Positions 1-7,251 are shown, counted from the first letter of the stretch. The stretch is DNA of 7,643 nt from UBA1715 sp045600045 (GCA_045600045.1 JAZRXD010000084.1:1-7643), one strand, 5' to 3'. A program made the numbers and translations. Notes: generated from the letters alone by a model not told the origin.

Positions 1-1472
1 TTTTCTTCTGTTTCTGTTTTTGATGCTTCAAGACTTTCATCATACAGATATTCCCATGTCGAAGTAAAATTCAAACGAGAAGTTGTATGATTCAGTAATT
101 CTATTTTTGAACGAACACAATACGAATTTGATTTCGGAGCAAAAGACACATTAGGCTGAGATGCGGATATGTATTTTTCTAAAGTTTTTGTCCCTATGCA
201 TCCAAGATTATCTGTCACTTGCAAGGAGACATCATAATCATCATCGTTATAATAAGTATGTGAAATGGAATTTTCCGCAGTCGTTTCGTATTCACCATCA
301 CCAAATCCCCATTTATATGATGTGAAATCATCATTTGAACAGCTAAAATTAACTATTGTCCCTTCTTGTATCGCACAAAATGTGGTTTTATCTGCTTCAA
401 ATACTATTTCTGGTGATAAAACTGGAATTATTTTTTGAGTTATCGATTCACAACCAATATGATTAACCGCTTTCAACGATATTTCATAATTCTGTTTATT
501 TACAAACTGAATGTTTGTTTTTTTATCCGTCGAAACATCTCCGTTTCCAAAATTCCAACTCCATGAAATCATAGGAGAATTAGCATTACAATCAACCGCA
601 AAATCCAAATTTTGACAAGCATAATCAGCAGAGATAATGTCGGCTTCAAACGTATTAATCTTTACATATTTCTCAACCTTTTTTGTTGTTGCACAACCAG
701 TCGATGTTTTTACCGTCAACGCAATATCATAAAATCCATCATTTATAAATGTATGCGATGGATGTTCTTCCGTTGACGTTTCTCCGTCACCAAAATTCCA
801 AAGAAATTCCGCCACATCACCATTATGCGTGGTTGATTGAAATGTTGTTATTAACGGAGCTTCGCAAGCTTCTGTTTCTTCTGCATCAAACGAAATATTC
901 AAAGGTTCTGTAACTTGTACGGAACTGTCTTTGCTAATTGTTGCACGACAACCTTTGGCATCAGTAACTGTCAATGCCACTGTATAAAAGCCAGATTCGG
1001 CATACGAATGCAATGGGTTTGCACTTACGGAGCTACCGCCATCACCAAATGCCCATAAGTATTTTTCAATTTCTGAATCAGAGGTCGTTTTATCAGAAAA
1101 CGTTACATCGGAATGAGTACAGCCATCAAATGATTTAATTTCAAAATCTGGATTTGGCAAAGGATTAATTGTGATTTGCAAGCTGGTTTCATCAGTTTGT
1201 GTGCCTCGAGAAACTTTCAATGAAACCGTATACGTTCCTGGTTGATAAATAAATTTATATGATTTCGACTCTGATTCCGTTCTCTTCACTCCATTACCGA
1301 AATCCCATATCCATTCCGTTGGCGAACCTGTTGATTCATCAATGAATTCAATTTCGGTATTTCCACAACTTGTGATTTTAGAGGAAGAAAATTTAGCGGT
1401 TACTTGTGCAAAAACCGATGTTTCAATACCACATAACAAAATGACTATCAGCCATTTGTAAATAATATGCAT
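1..1472 (-). CDS. Secreted PKD-repeat protein, N-terminal part (3' end beyond window)
   Basis: No stop is met before the left edge, so 490 residues are visible and the C-terminus is missing. Residues 1-22 form a signal peptide (Lys6, hydrophobic core, cleavage probably after VFA with Gln23 next). Five PKD-type repeats follow about 83 residues apart, each with a WxFGxG box: 56-61, 140-145, 225-230, 306-311 and 388-393. A sixth repeat near 437-490 has a degraded box (TWEYLYDE). Each repeat opens near one Cys (36, 118, 203, 286, 366, 452), and repeats 2-5 close with a Gly-Cys (175, 260, 341, 425). PKD domains are beta-sandwich modules of surface and secreted proteins. In Bacteroidota such proteins often end in a type IX secretion or gliding-type C-terminal domain, which would lie outside this window. 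Function is probably structural or adhesive (inference); no catalytic domain is visible. An in-frame ATG at 1496 is an alternative start adding eight residues; 1472 was chosen because an AGGGG precedes it and the signal peptide begins there. Confidence 0.88.
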   Translation of the reverse strand, partial: MHIIYKWLIVILLCGIETSVFAQVTAKFSSSKITSCGNTEIEFIDESTGSPTEWIWDFGNGVKRTESESKSYKFIYQPGTYTVSLKVSRGTQTDETSLQITINPLPNPDFEIKSFDGCTHSDVTFSDKTTSDSEIEKYLWAFGDGGSSVSANPLHSYAESGFYTVALTVTDAKGCRATISKDSSVQVTEPLNISFDAEETEACEAPLITTFQSTTHNGDVAEFLWNFGDGETSTEEHPSHTFINDGFYDIALTVKTSTGCATTKKVEKYVKINTFEADIISADYACQNLDFAVDCNANSPMISWSWNFGNGDVSTDKKTNIQFVNKQNYEISLKAVNHIGCESITQKIIPVLSPEIVFEADKTTFCAIQEGTIVNFSCSNDDFTSYKWGFGDGEYETTAENSISHTYYNDDDYDVSLQVTDNLGCIGTKTLEKYISASQPNVSFAPKSNSYCVRSKIELLNHTTSRLNFTSTWEYLYDESLEASKTETEE

Positions 1473-1525
1473 ATTAAAACCCCTATCTTTTGACATAAAT
1501 CCCGTCTCTATTAAATCTAAATGTG

Positions 1526-1556
1526 GAAAATTAGTGAAAATCTGCAAATTATCAAT
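1526..1556 (-). promoter_or_regulatory. Candidate promoter for the PKD-repeat gene
   Basis: Read on the minus strand, ATTG (1553-1556) lies 19 bases upstream of TAATTTTC (1526-1533). This is one mismatch from the Bacteroidota -7 box TAnnTTTG, and the spacing is the usual one. Initiation would fall near 1518, ahead of both possible start codons (1496 and 1472). The spacer is AT-rich, so chance matches are likely. No equally good promoter was found for the divergent glycosyltransferase gene. Confidence 0.3.
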
Positions 1557-1657
1557 TTTCAAAAGCAAATTAGTTTTTTACAAGTTACACACATTTTTGT
1601 TATTGTTTTTCCCGCAAAACAATGGGTTATTTTTACTATTTTGCAGAAAAATTATGT

Positions 1658-2563
1658 ATGCTCTCAATTCTAATTCCAGTCTATAATTGTTTTTTAGGAA
1701 AGCTCGTAAACGACTTGCACACACAATGTTCCCGACTCGGTATAGAATTCGAAATTATTGTTTTTGACGATTGTTCTTTAGAGAATTTCAAAATCGGAAA
1801 TGCAACAATTTCCAATCAGAACAACGTCATTTATAAAGAATTACATCAAAATATTGGTCGGGCAAAAATTCGTAATGAATTAGCTGAAAAAGCAAAATAT
1901 CCCTATTTGCTTTTTATTGATTGCGATGCCGAAGTCATTTCCGATGATTTTATACAATCATACATAAACAATTGTAACAAAAACACCGTAATCTGCGGTG
2001 GAATTTCGTATTCACCAGTTTCTCCTACTTCTAACCAAAAATTAAGATGGGAATATGGCCGAAGACGAGAAATGACTTCTGCGCAAGACAGAGCTGTACA
2101 TCCTTACAAATCATTTACCCCGTTTAATTTTCTTGTTCCCAAAATATTATTTAAAAAGATTAAATTTAACGAAGACATTCAATCGTATGGCCACGAAGAT
2201 ACGTTGTTCGGCTTCAACTTAAAAAAGAAAAACATACAAATAAAACATATCAATAATCCCCTCCAACACAATGGATTGGACACAAACGAGAAGTTTTTAA
2301 TAAAAACGCAAGACGCATTGCGAAATCTTTACAAAATAAAGCTATCACAAGAAATCGACTCAACGGAGTTCGTAAAAGAAATTAAACTTCTTCGTTATCA
2401 CAAAAACATCAAAACGTTAAAACTGGACTCACTCTTGGCTGGAATCTATAATAAATTCGGCGAATTTTTAGCTCAAATGGCTATAAAAACCCAATGGTTG
2501 TGTTTGTTTGATTTCTACAAGCTCTGTTTTTATTGCAATTTTGAGAAAAATCAAGCCAGATAA
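1658..2563 (+). CDS. Family 2-type glycosyltransferase
   Basis: The 301-residue product opens with MLSILIPVYN, the first beta-strand of the GT-A nucleotide-sugar fold, followed by the VFDDCS segment (Asp37, Asp38). It has IGRAKIRNEL at 66-75, the DCD metal/nucleotide motif at 88-90, and GHED at 178-181 with a later His204 (LQHNG), which matches the acceptor-side ED and H motifs of GT2 enzymes. It should transfer a sugar from an NDP-sugar to a glycan or lipid acceptor on the cytoplasmic face of the membrane. Donor and acceptor cannot be told. No transmembrane segment is evident. The frame is open from an ATG at 1622, but the 12 extra residues precede the conserved first strand, so 1658 is preferred. 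It is the only plus-strand gene here; it diverges from the PKD gene and ends 13 bases inside the 3' end of asnB. A polysaccharide or surface-glycan role is inferred. Confidence 0.87.
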   Translation: MLSILIPVYNCFLGKLVNDLHTQCSRLGIEFEIIVFDDCSLENFKIGNATISNQNNVIYKELHQNIGRAKIRNELAEKAKYPYLLFIDCDAEVISDDFIQSYINNCNKNTVICGGISYSPVSPTSNQKLRWEYGRRREMTSAQDRAVHPYKSFTPFNFLVPKILFKKIKFNEDIQSYGHEDTLFGFNLKKKNIQIKHINNPLQHNGLDTNEKFLIKTQDALRNLYKIKLSQEIDSTEFVKEIKLLRYHKNIKTLKLDSLLAGIYNKFGEFLAQMAIKTQWLCLFDFYKLCFYCNFEKNQAR

Positions 2564-4428
2564 CGTTTCCACCACGATTGGAATACTATCAGCGCCCAAA
2601 TTTGAGCTGGAGCATCGCAAGGCGAAGGGCTTTTCGCGATAGTTTTCAAACTGTCAATCGCAGCATAGTCGAATATGTTTTGTTGTTCAATAAACGATTT
2701 AGACAACAAATCCTCCTGCAATCCTAAAAGTGTTGTTTTACACCATTGCCGTAACGGTACTTCAAAACCTTGTTTAGGTCGATTATATAATTCTTCAGGC
2801 AAAACATTTCGAAAGGCATCCTGCAAAAGTATCTTTTTTTGCTTACCATTTATTTTAAATTCCGATGGTAAACTATTCACAAATTCAACAAACGTATGGT
2901 CCAAAAATGGCGTACGAACTTCCAAACTATTATCCATTGACATTCTATCAACTTTCGTCAACATATCATTAGGAAGGACAAGCATTTGATCGGCTAGCAA
3001 AATATCATTTATGTCGGATTGAGCAGAAAAAATAGATAAATATTTTTTACGTATCTCCTCAATATCATAATCGGATTTCAACAATTCATTCCGAGCCCCA
3101 TCTTCTTGCATAAAGCAACACCATTTCCAATAAACATCAGCCAAAGGAAGTCTTGCACATTCCGCATATTTAGAAATTTTTCGAAATGTGTCAAACAACC
3201 TATTCGTTCGTGATTGCGGCAATTTTTTCAATAACGGATAACAAAATGACAAACTTACGTTCAAATATTTTTGATTCATTTGTTTGTAGTGTGCAAAATG
3301 TTTGCGATATCCGGCGAACAGTTCATCGGCACCATCTCCAGACAAAGCAACGGTAACATGAGGCTTTACGAATTTACACAGAACATGCACAGCTATAGCC
3401 GACGAATCGGCAAATGGTTCGTCGATGTTTTGCAAAATTGAAAACAACGATTCTTTAAGCATCGCATCGTCGATTTGTATTTCCGTATGTTGAGAATGTA
3501 TTTTTTTTGCCACTAATTGTGCATAATACGTTTCATCAATAAACGGATTGTCTTTAAAACCTATAGAAAAAGTTTGCAGATTATCAACATTGCGACTTGC
3601 AATTGTACTGATAACCGACGAATCAATGCCCCCACTCAAGAATGTTCCAAGCGGAACGTCCGAAATCAATCTTTTTTGAACAGAATCCGTCAATCGTTGT
3701 ACCAACTGTTGCTGTGCATCCTGATATGAAATGTTCAATATTTTGTGATTTTCCTTTTTGAGAGAAAAATATCGTTCTTGCAGAACATCATTTTTTGTTA
3801 TCCACAACGAGCAACCCGGTTCCAATTTTTCTACATTTTCAAGCATTGTCAACGGAGCCGGAACGTACATAAGTTGCAAATACGCAAACAATGCGTTTTT
3901 GTTCAACCTACGTTTAAAAGGAAATTCCAAAACTCCTTTCAATTCCGAAGAAAAGCCAATGAAAGAATCTGTTTTCACAAAATACAATGGTTTTATTCCC
4001 ATTCTATCTCTAGCCACAAACAATGTTTGTTCTTGTGCATCGTAAATGGCAAATGCAAAAAATCCGTTAATCTTTTGCAAACAAGATTTTCCGTACTTTA
4101 TGTACAAATACAATAAGACTTCCGTGTCGGACGTAGAACGAAACGAGAATCCACTTTCCCGCAATTCATCGTAATAATCCCGATAGTTATAAAATTCGCC
4201 GTTATAAATTATCGTATATCGACCACTTTCATCACTAAAAGGTTGATTTCCTGCCGAAGATGTATCCAAAATAGCTAAACGAGCATGAGCCAAAACACAC
4301 CTCCCTATCAATTGTGTGTTTTGAACCTCTGGACCACGCAGTTTTAACGTTTGCACGGAACTTTCCACACAATTCCGAAATTGTTCGGTATTGTCAACAA
4401 ACGAATATATTCCACTAATTCCGCACAT
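2551..4428 (-). CDS. asnB: Glutamine-hydrolysing asparagine synthetase
   Basis: This 625-residue protein has the two-domain AsnB architecture. The N-terminal class II glutamine amidotransferase domain shows catalytic Cys2 (MCGISG), Arg50, the YNGEFYNY motif with Asn76-Gly77-Glu78, and Asp102. The C-terminal synthetase domain has the pyrophosphate loop SGGIDS at 265-270, SGDGADE at 363-369, the block KVDRMSMDNSLEVRTPFLDH at 492-511, and RPKQGFEVPL at 550-559. Glutamine ammonia is channelled to an AMP-activated carboxylate, aspartate in the classical reaction, giving asparagine. All key residues are intact. The length is nearer the 600-640 residue forms than the roughly 550-residue E. coli enzyme; the longer forms include paralogues in polysaccharide clusters that amidate uronic acids. 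The glycosyltransferase next door keeps that alternative open, while the adjacent aminotransferase, which can make aspartate, favours true asparagine synthesis. The start is fixed by Cys2. A terminator-like hairpin sits immediately upstream and no Shine-Dalgarno is visible. Confidence 0.95.
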   Translation of the reverse strand: MCGISGIYSFVDNTEQFRNCVESSVQTLKLRGPEVQNTQLIGRCVLAHARLAILDTSSAGNQPFSDESGRYTIIYNGEFYNYRDYYDELRESGFSFRSTSDTEVLLYLYIKYGKSCLQKINGFFAFAIYDAQEQTLFVARDRMGIKPLYFVKTDSFIGFSSELKGVLEFPFKRRLNKNALFAYLQLMYVPAPLTMLENVEKLEPGCSLWITKNDVLQERYFSLKKENHKILNISYQDAQQQLVQRLTDSVQKRLISDVPLGTFLSGGIDSSVISTIASRNVDNLQTFSIGFKDNPFIDETYYAQLVAKKIHSQHTEIQIDDAMLKESLFSILQNIDEPFADSSAIAVHVLCKFVKPHVTVALSGDGADELFAGYRKHFAHYKQMNQKYLNVSLSFCYPLLKKLPQSRTNRLFDTFRKISKYAECARLPLADVYWKWCCFMQEDGARNELLKSDYDIEEIRKKYLSIFSAQSDINDILLADQMLVLPNDMLTKVDRMSMDNSLEVRTPFLDHTFVEFVNSLPSEFKINGKQKKILLQDAFRNVLPEELYNRPKQGFEVPLRQWCKTTLLGLQEDLLSKSFIEQQNIFDYAAIDSLKTIAKSPSPCDAPAQIWALIVFQSWWKRYLA

Positions 4429-4431
4429 AAC

Positions 4432-4470
4432 AAAAAAGGTGTCTAAAAATATGAATTTTCAGACACCTTT
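4432..4470 (-). terminator. Rho-independent terminator of the aminotransferase gene, abutting the asnB start
   Basis: On the minus strand a perfect 10-bp stem, AAAGGTGTCT (4470-4461) with AGACACCTTT (4444-4435), can be extended inward by AAAA/TTTT across a one-base bulge. It is followed by further T residues, giving a six-T run over 4437-4432. It lies 23 bases beyond the aminotransferase stop codon. The T run ends three bases before the asnB ATG at 4428, so the same hairpin is also the asnB leader in any read-through transcript. Confidence 0.87.
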
Positions 4471-4493
4471 CGTAAGATTTTGTTCGTAAAAAA

Positions 4494-5690
4494 CTATTTC
4501 AATTTATCCAAAGCAACTTTAATTCGACCAGCTGCTTTTTTCAACAAATCGTCGGAGGTTGCGAATGAAAATCTAATACATTCAGGATTACCAAAACCTT
4601 CACCCGAAACAGATGCGACCAAACCTTCCGTCAACAAGTACATAGCTAAGTCGCCAGATTTTTTAATAACCGTACCGTCAGGGGCTGTTTTTCCTAAGAA
4701 AGCACTAACTTCTGCAAATACATAGAATGCACCATCAGGAATATGAACCTTCAAACCATCAATTTTAGCCAATTCTGCAGTAAACATATTGCGACGACGC
4801 AAATAAGCCGCAGTCATTTGTTTTGGATAATCAAGCCCTCCATTTAAAGCCGCAACAGCTGCTTTTTGAGCAACCGAACAAACTCCCGAAGTTACTTGTC
4901 CTTGTAATTTAACGCAAGCTTTCGCAATCCATTCAGGAGCAGCAACATAACCAATTCTCCACCCTGTCATTGCATATGCTTTAGAAACACCATTTACAAT
5001 AATTACTTGATTCTTTATTTCTTCGAATTGAGCGATTGATTGATGTTCTCCTACATAATTTATATGTTCATAGATTTCGTCGGCTACAACAAAGATTTGA
5101 GGATTCTTGGCAAATACGTTTGCCAAATCAGCTAATTCTTGTTTCGTATAAACAGCTCCACAAGGATTTGATGGAGAACTGAACACGAACATTCTTGTTT
5201 TTGAGGTAATTGTCTTTTCTACTTGTGCAGCAGTTACTTTAAAACCAGATTGAATATTGGTAGGAATGAAAATAGGCTTTGCTTCTGCCAATTTCACCAT
5301 TTCTGGATAACTTACCCAATATGGAGTTGGAATAAGAACTTCGTCACCAGGATTCAAAATGCTTAAGAACACATTCGACAATGCGTGTTTTGCACCAGCC
5401 GAAACAGCAATTTGATTTGGCGTAAAGGTAAGATTGTTTTCTCTTTTAAATTTAGCACAAATTGCTTCCAACAAATCTTTGTAACCTCCTACTGGAGAAT
5501 AGAAAGAAAAATTGTCGTCAATTGCTTTTTTTGCTGCTTCCTTTACGTAATCCGGCGTATTGAAATCAGGTTCTCCAATACTCAAATTGATTACATCCTT
5601 TCCGGCTGCTTTCAACTCATTACTTTTCTGAGACATAGCAAGCGTTTGCGATGCGGCTAATGCAGCCAGTCTTTTTGAAATTTGTTCCAT
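4494..5690 (-). CDS. aspC: PLP-dependent aspartate aminotransferase (class I, Ib-like)
   Basis: The 398-residue protein is a complete fold-type I aminotransferase. Lys237 (NGVSKAY) is the Schiff-base lysine for pyridoxal phosphate, Asp204 (VADEIYEH) pairs with the ring nitrogen, Asn175 (SPSNPCG) and Tyr207 contact the cofactor, Trp125 stacks on it, and Arg373 (CIRFSF) binds the substrate alpha-carboxylate. GWRIGY lies at 243-248. The N-terminal SKRLAAL...SIGEPDFNTP pattern and length are those of the Ib aspartate aminotransferases, which interconvert aspartate and 2-oxoglutarate with oxaloacetate and glutamate in the cytoplasm. Some members also transaminate aromatic amino acids or prephenate, so exact specificity is uncertain. 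The gene has its own -7 box and a purine-rich AAAGAAAG ahead of ATG 5690. It precedes asnB by 65 bases, separated by a terminator. Its product aspartate is the classical AsnB substrate, a plausible reason for the pairing. Confidence 0.93.
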   Translation of the reverse strand: MEQISKRLAALAASQTLAMSQKSNELKAAGKDVINLSIGEPDFNTPDYVKEAAKKAIDDNFSFYSPVGGYKDLLEAICAKFKRENNLTFTPNQIAVSAGAKHALSNVFLSILNPGDEVLIPTPYWVSYPEMVKLAEAKPIFIPTNIQSGFKVTAAQVEKTITSKTRMFVFSSPSNPCGAVYTKQELADLANVFAKNPQIFVVADEIYEHINYVGEHQSIAQFEEIKNQVIIVNGVSKAYAMTGWRIGYVAAPEWIAKACVKLQGQVTSGVCSVAQKAAVAALNGGLDYPKQMTAAYLRRRNMFTAELAKIDGLKVHIPDGAFYVFAEVSAFLGKTAPDGTVIKKSGDLAMYLLTEGLVASVSGEGFGNPECIRFSFATSDDLLKKAAGRIKVALDKLK

Positions 5691-5716
5691 TCAGTTTACT
5701 TTCTTTAAAAACCGCA

Positions 5717-5750
5717 CAAAGGTAGAAGAAAATTTGAATTAGAGGCGCAA
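5717..5750 (-). promoter_or_regulatory. Promoter of the aminotransferase gene
   Basis: The minus strand carries TACCTTTG (5724-5717), a perfect match to the Bacteroidota sigma-factor -7 box TAnnTTTG. Initiation near 5710 would give a leader of about 20 bases to ATG 5690. The best -33 candidate is TTG at 5750-5748, at 23 bases, longer than the usual 19-21, so the upstream element is weak. The site lies downstream of the tRNA terminator, as expected for an independent unit. Confidence 0.65.
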
Positions 5751-5770
5751 TAAGTGTTTTTTTTATCAAC

Positions 5771-5810
5771 AAAAAAAAAGAGAGGAAACTTCTTTCGAAA
5801 CTTCCTCTCT
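5771..5810 (-). terminator. Rho-independent terminator after tRNA-Val
   Basis: On the minus strand a perfect 9-bp stem, AGAGAGGAA (5810-5802) with TTCCTCTCT (5787-5779), closes a 14-base loop and runs directly into eight T residues (5778-5771). It begins five bases after the tRNA 3' end and ends before the aminotransferase promoter, so it should end the tRNA transcript and isolate the two units. Confidence 0.88.
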
Positions 5811-5814
5811 CAAG

Positions 5815-5889
5815 TGGGCGCTAAGGGATTCGAACCCCTGACCCTCTGGGTGTAAACCAGATGCTCTGAACCAACTGAGCTAAGCGCCC
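5815..5889 (-). tRNA. tRNA-Val (anticodon UAC)
   Basis: A complete 75-base cloverleaf folds by eye. The acceptor stem is GGGCGCT/AGCGCCC with discriminator A. The D arm is GCTC/GAGC with a 10-base loop holding GG. The anticodon stem is TCTGG/CCAGA around loop TTTACAC. The variable loop has five bases, and the T arm AGGGG/CCCTT (one G-T pair) encloses TTCGAAT. Anticodon TAC (5854-5852) reads GUA and, with U34 modified, other valine codons. CCA is not encoded (ACT follows), so it must be added enzymatically. The gene stands alone, with its own promoter and terminator. Confidence 0.97.
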
Positions 5890-5920
5890 TTTTGATTACA
5901 TTTGCTTTTCAAATGCGATG

Positions 5921-5951
5921 CAAAGATAGATACTTTTTAATTACCTCCAAA
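5921..5951 (-). promoter_or_regulatory. Promoter of tRNA-Val, consensus Bacteroidota type
   Basis: On the minus strand TTTG (5951-5948) is followed by exactly 19 bases and then TATCTTTG (5928-5921), a perfect match to the -33/-7 consensus TTTG-N19-TAnnTTTG. Initiation near 5914 would give a 5' leader of about 25 bases for RNase P to remove. The -33 box begins four bases after the folC stop codon, so the promoter fills the folC-tRNA spacer. Confidence 0.85.
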
Positions 5952-5954
5952 CAT

Positions 5955-7247
5955 TTAGTAATTTTTTTTTGATAAAAATTCAGCCACGACATAGGAACTA
6001 CCGCCAACGTAGATTATAGTATCGTTCGTAACTTGTTCTTTTGCCGCAAGATACGCTTTCCTAACGGTTTTGTAGGTAGTATGTTTTTTTTCTGAAAAAT
6101 ATTTTTCCAAACGTTCCATTGGCATTGCTCGTTCTATGTTTGGCTCACATAAATAATAAGTAGCACTATCCGGCAACAGCGATTTAATGGAATCAATATC
6201 CTTATCACCCACCATTCCCCACACTATACGGACATCTTTTTTGTTCAACGACATCAATTGTGGCATTGTATAGGATATACCATCATAATTATGTCCAGTG
6301 TCGCAGATAACCAACGGATTTTCACTTATTTTTTGCCATCTGCCCTGCAATTTTGTATTTGCAACAACATTCTTGTAGCCATTTTTTATTGCTTGAACTG
6401 GAATTTTTATCCCTCGCGCCTTCAACTGCTCAATTGCTGCATAAACAGTAACGACATTCTTCTTTTGATATGTGCCAAGTAATCCAGATTGTGCAGCCAA
6501 AACATTTTTACCATTTCTTTGTAATGAAAATTCACCGTTCCATAAAGGTTTTTCATCCGAAAAAAAGTTTGAAAACTGCTGTGCAAAAACAATGCACGAA
6601 CCTTTCCCCTTTGCTTCTTGTTCAAAAACAACAGAGGTTTCTTCATTCCATTCTCCAATAACGACGGGAACACCAGGTTTAATAATGCCGGCTTTTTCTT
6701 TTGCAATCTTAGGCAACGTGTCGCCCAGAATCTGCATGTGATCGAAACCGATATTTGTAATTACTGACACTAATGGAGTTATTACATTTGTGGAATCCAT
6801 ACGGCCACCCAACCCCACTTCTACCACTGCAATATCAACCTTTTTGTACCGAAAATAATCAAATGCCATTGCTGTTGTTACTTCAAACAACGAAGCATTC
6901 ATTTGTTCCAATTTATGTTTATGTTTCTCTAAAAACGAACAAACATATTTTTTCGATGCAGAAACACCATTTACACGCATACGTTCCGTAAAATCAACTA
7001 AATGCGGCGATGTGTACAAACCAACCGTATAGCCGGCTTCTTGCAAAATAGATGCAATAAAATGCGATGTGGAACCTTTCCCATTTGTTCCTGCAACGTG
7101 TACACACGGCATTGATTGTTCTGGATTTCCTAAATAGGCCAACAAATCCTTTGTATTTTGCAACGAAGGAACGTACGCAGTCTTCCCCACATGCTGAAAG
7201 CATGGGAAATGAGCATACAAATAATCTATAGTATCAGAATAATTCAT
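5955..7247 (-). CDS. folC: Folylpolyglutamate synthase / dihydrofolate synthase
   Basis: This 430-residue cytoplasmic Mur-ligase-family enzyme adds glutamate to dihydropteroate and/or extends the polyglutamate tail of reduced folates with ATP. The ATP-binding loop GTNGKGS is at 53-59, within VHVAGTNGKGSTSHF, followed by GLYTSPHL at 76-83 and the Mg-binding VEVGLGGRMDSTN near 142-154 (Glu143). His170 lies in NIGFDHMQILG, and Lys185 in KEKAGIIKPG is the probable carbamylated lysine. The C-terminal domain has DTGHN at 316-320, the family's D-x-x-H-N motif, and VWGMVGDKD at 342-350. Length is as usual for FolC, and all core motifs are present. Whether it does both reactions or one cannot be read from motifs. 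It starts 34 bases after the HTH gene, probably in one operon, and an inverted repeat fills most of that gap. A run of nine A residues encodes the Ser-Lys-Lys-Asn end. No terminator follows; the tRNA promoter begins at once. Confidence 0.95.
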   Translation of the reverse strand: MNYSDTIDYLYAHFPCFQHVGKTAYVPSLQNTKDLLAYLGNPEQSMPCVHVAGTNGKGSTSHFIASILQEAGYTVGLYTSPHLVDFTERMRVNGVSASKKYVCSFLEKHKHKLEQMNASLFEVTTAMAFDYFRYKKVDIAVVEVGLGGRMDSTNVITPLVSVITNIGFDHMQILGDTLPKIAKEKAGIIKPGVPVVIGEWNEETSVVFEQEAKGKGSCIVFAQQFSNFFSDEKPLWNGEFSLQRNGKNVLAAQSGLLGTYQKKNVVTVYAAIEQLKARGIKIPVQAIKNGYKNVVANTKLQGRWQKISENPLVICDTGHNYDGISYTMPQLMSLNKKDVRIVWGMVGDKDIDSIKSLLPDSATYYLCEPNIERAMPMERLEKYFSEKKHTTYKTVRKAYLAAKEQVTNDTIIYVGGSSYVVAEFLSKKNY

Positions 7248-7251
7248 GTTC

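Noticed and set aside
1428..1439. Possible lipobox (LLCG) in the PKD protein signal peptide
   Set aside because: The residue before Cys is Leu, whereas lipoboxes need a small residue there, and a good signal peptidase I site (VFA|Q) follows.
1622..1657. Upstream ATG extending the glycosyltransferase by 12 residues
   Set aside because: GT2 proteins characteristically begin at the first beta-strand (LSILIPVYN); the extra residues match nothing expected, and ATG 1658 is immediately before that strand.
2675..4116. Several plus-strand open frames of 70-123 codons inside asnB
   Set aside because: They lie antisense within a gene with intact motifs throughout and their translations show no recognisable domain; they are shadows of asnB.
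4429..4493. Riboswitch or T-box-like leader ahead of asnB
   Set aside because: The spacer is only 65 bases and holds a single simple hairpin with a T run; no aptamer-like conserved structure fits.
5771..5889. tRNA-Val as an integration (att) site for a mobile element
   Set aside because: No integrase, no duplicated tRNA 3' end and no foreign-looking genes are visible on either side; housekeeping genes flank it.
5962..5970. Nine-base A/T run near the folC 3' end as a frameshift site
   Set aside because: It lies in the last few codons, the frame reads through to a sensible stop and family-typical length, and nothing suggests a programmed shift.
6258..7203. Open frames on both strands inside folC
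   Set aside because: The folC frame is uninterrupted with all family motifs; these alternative frames give compositionally odd, motif-free peptides.
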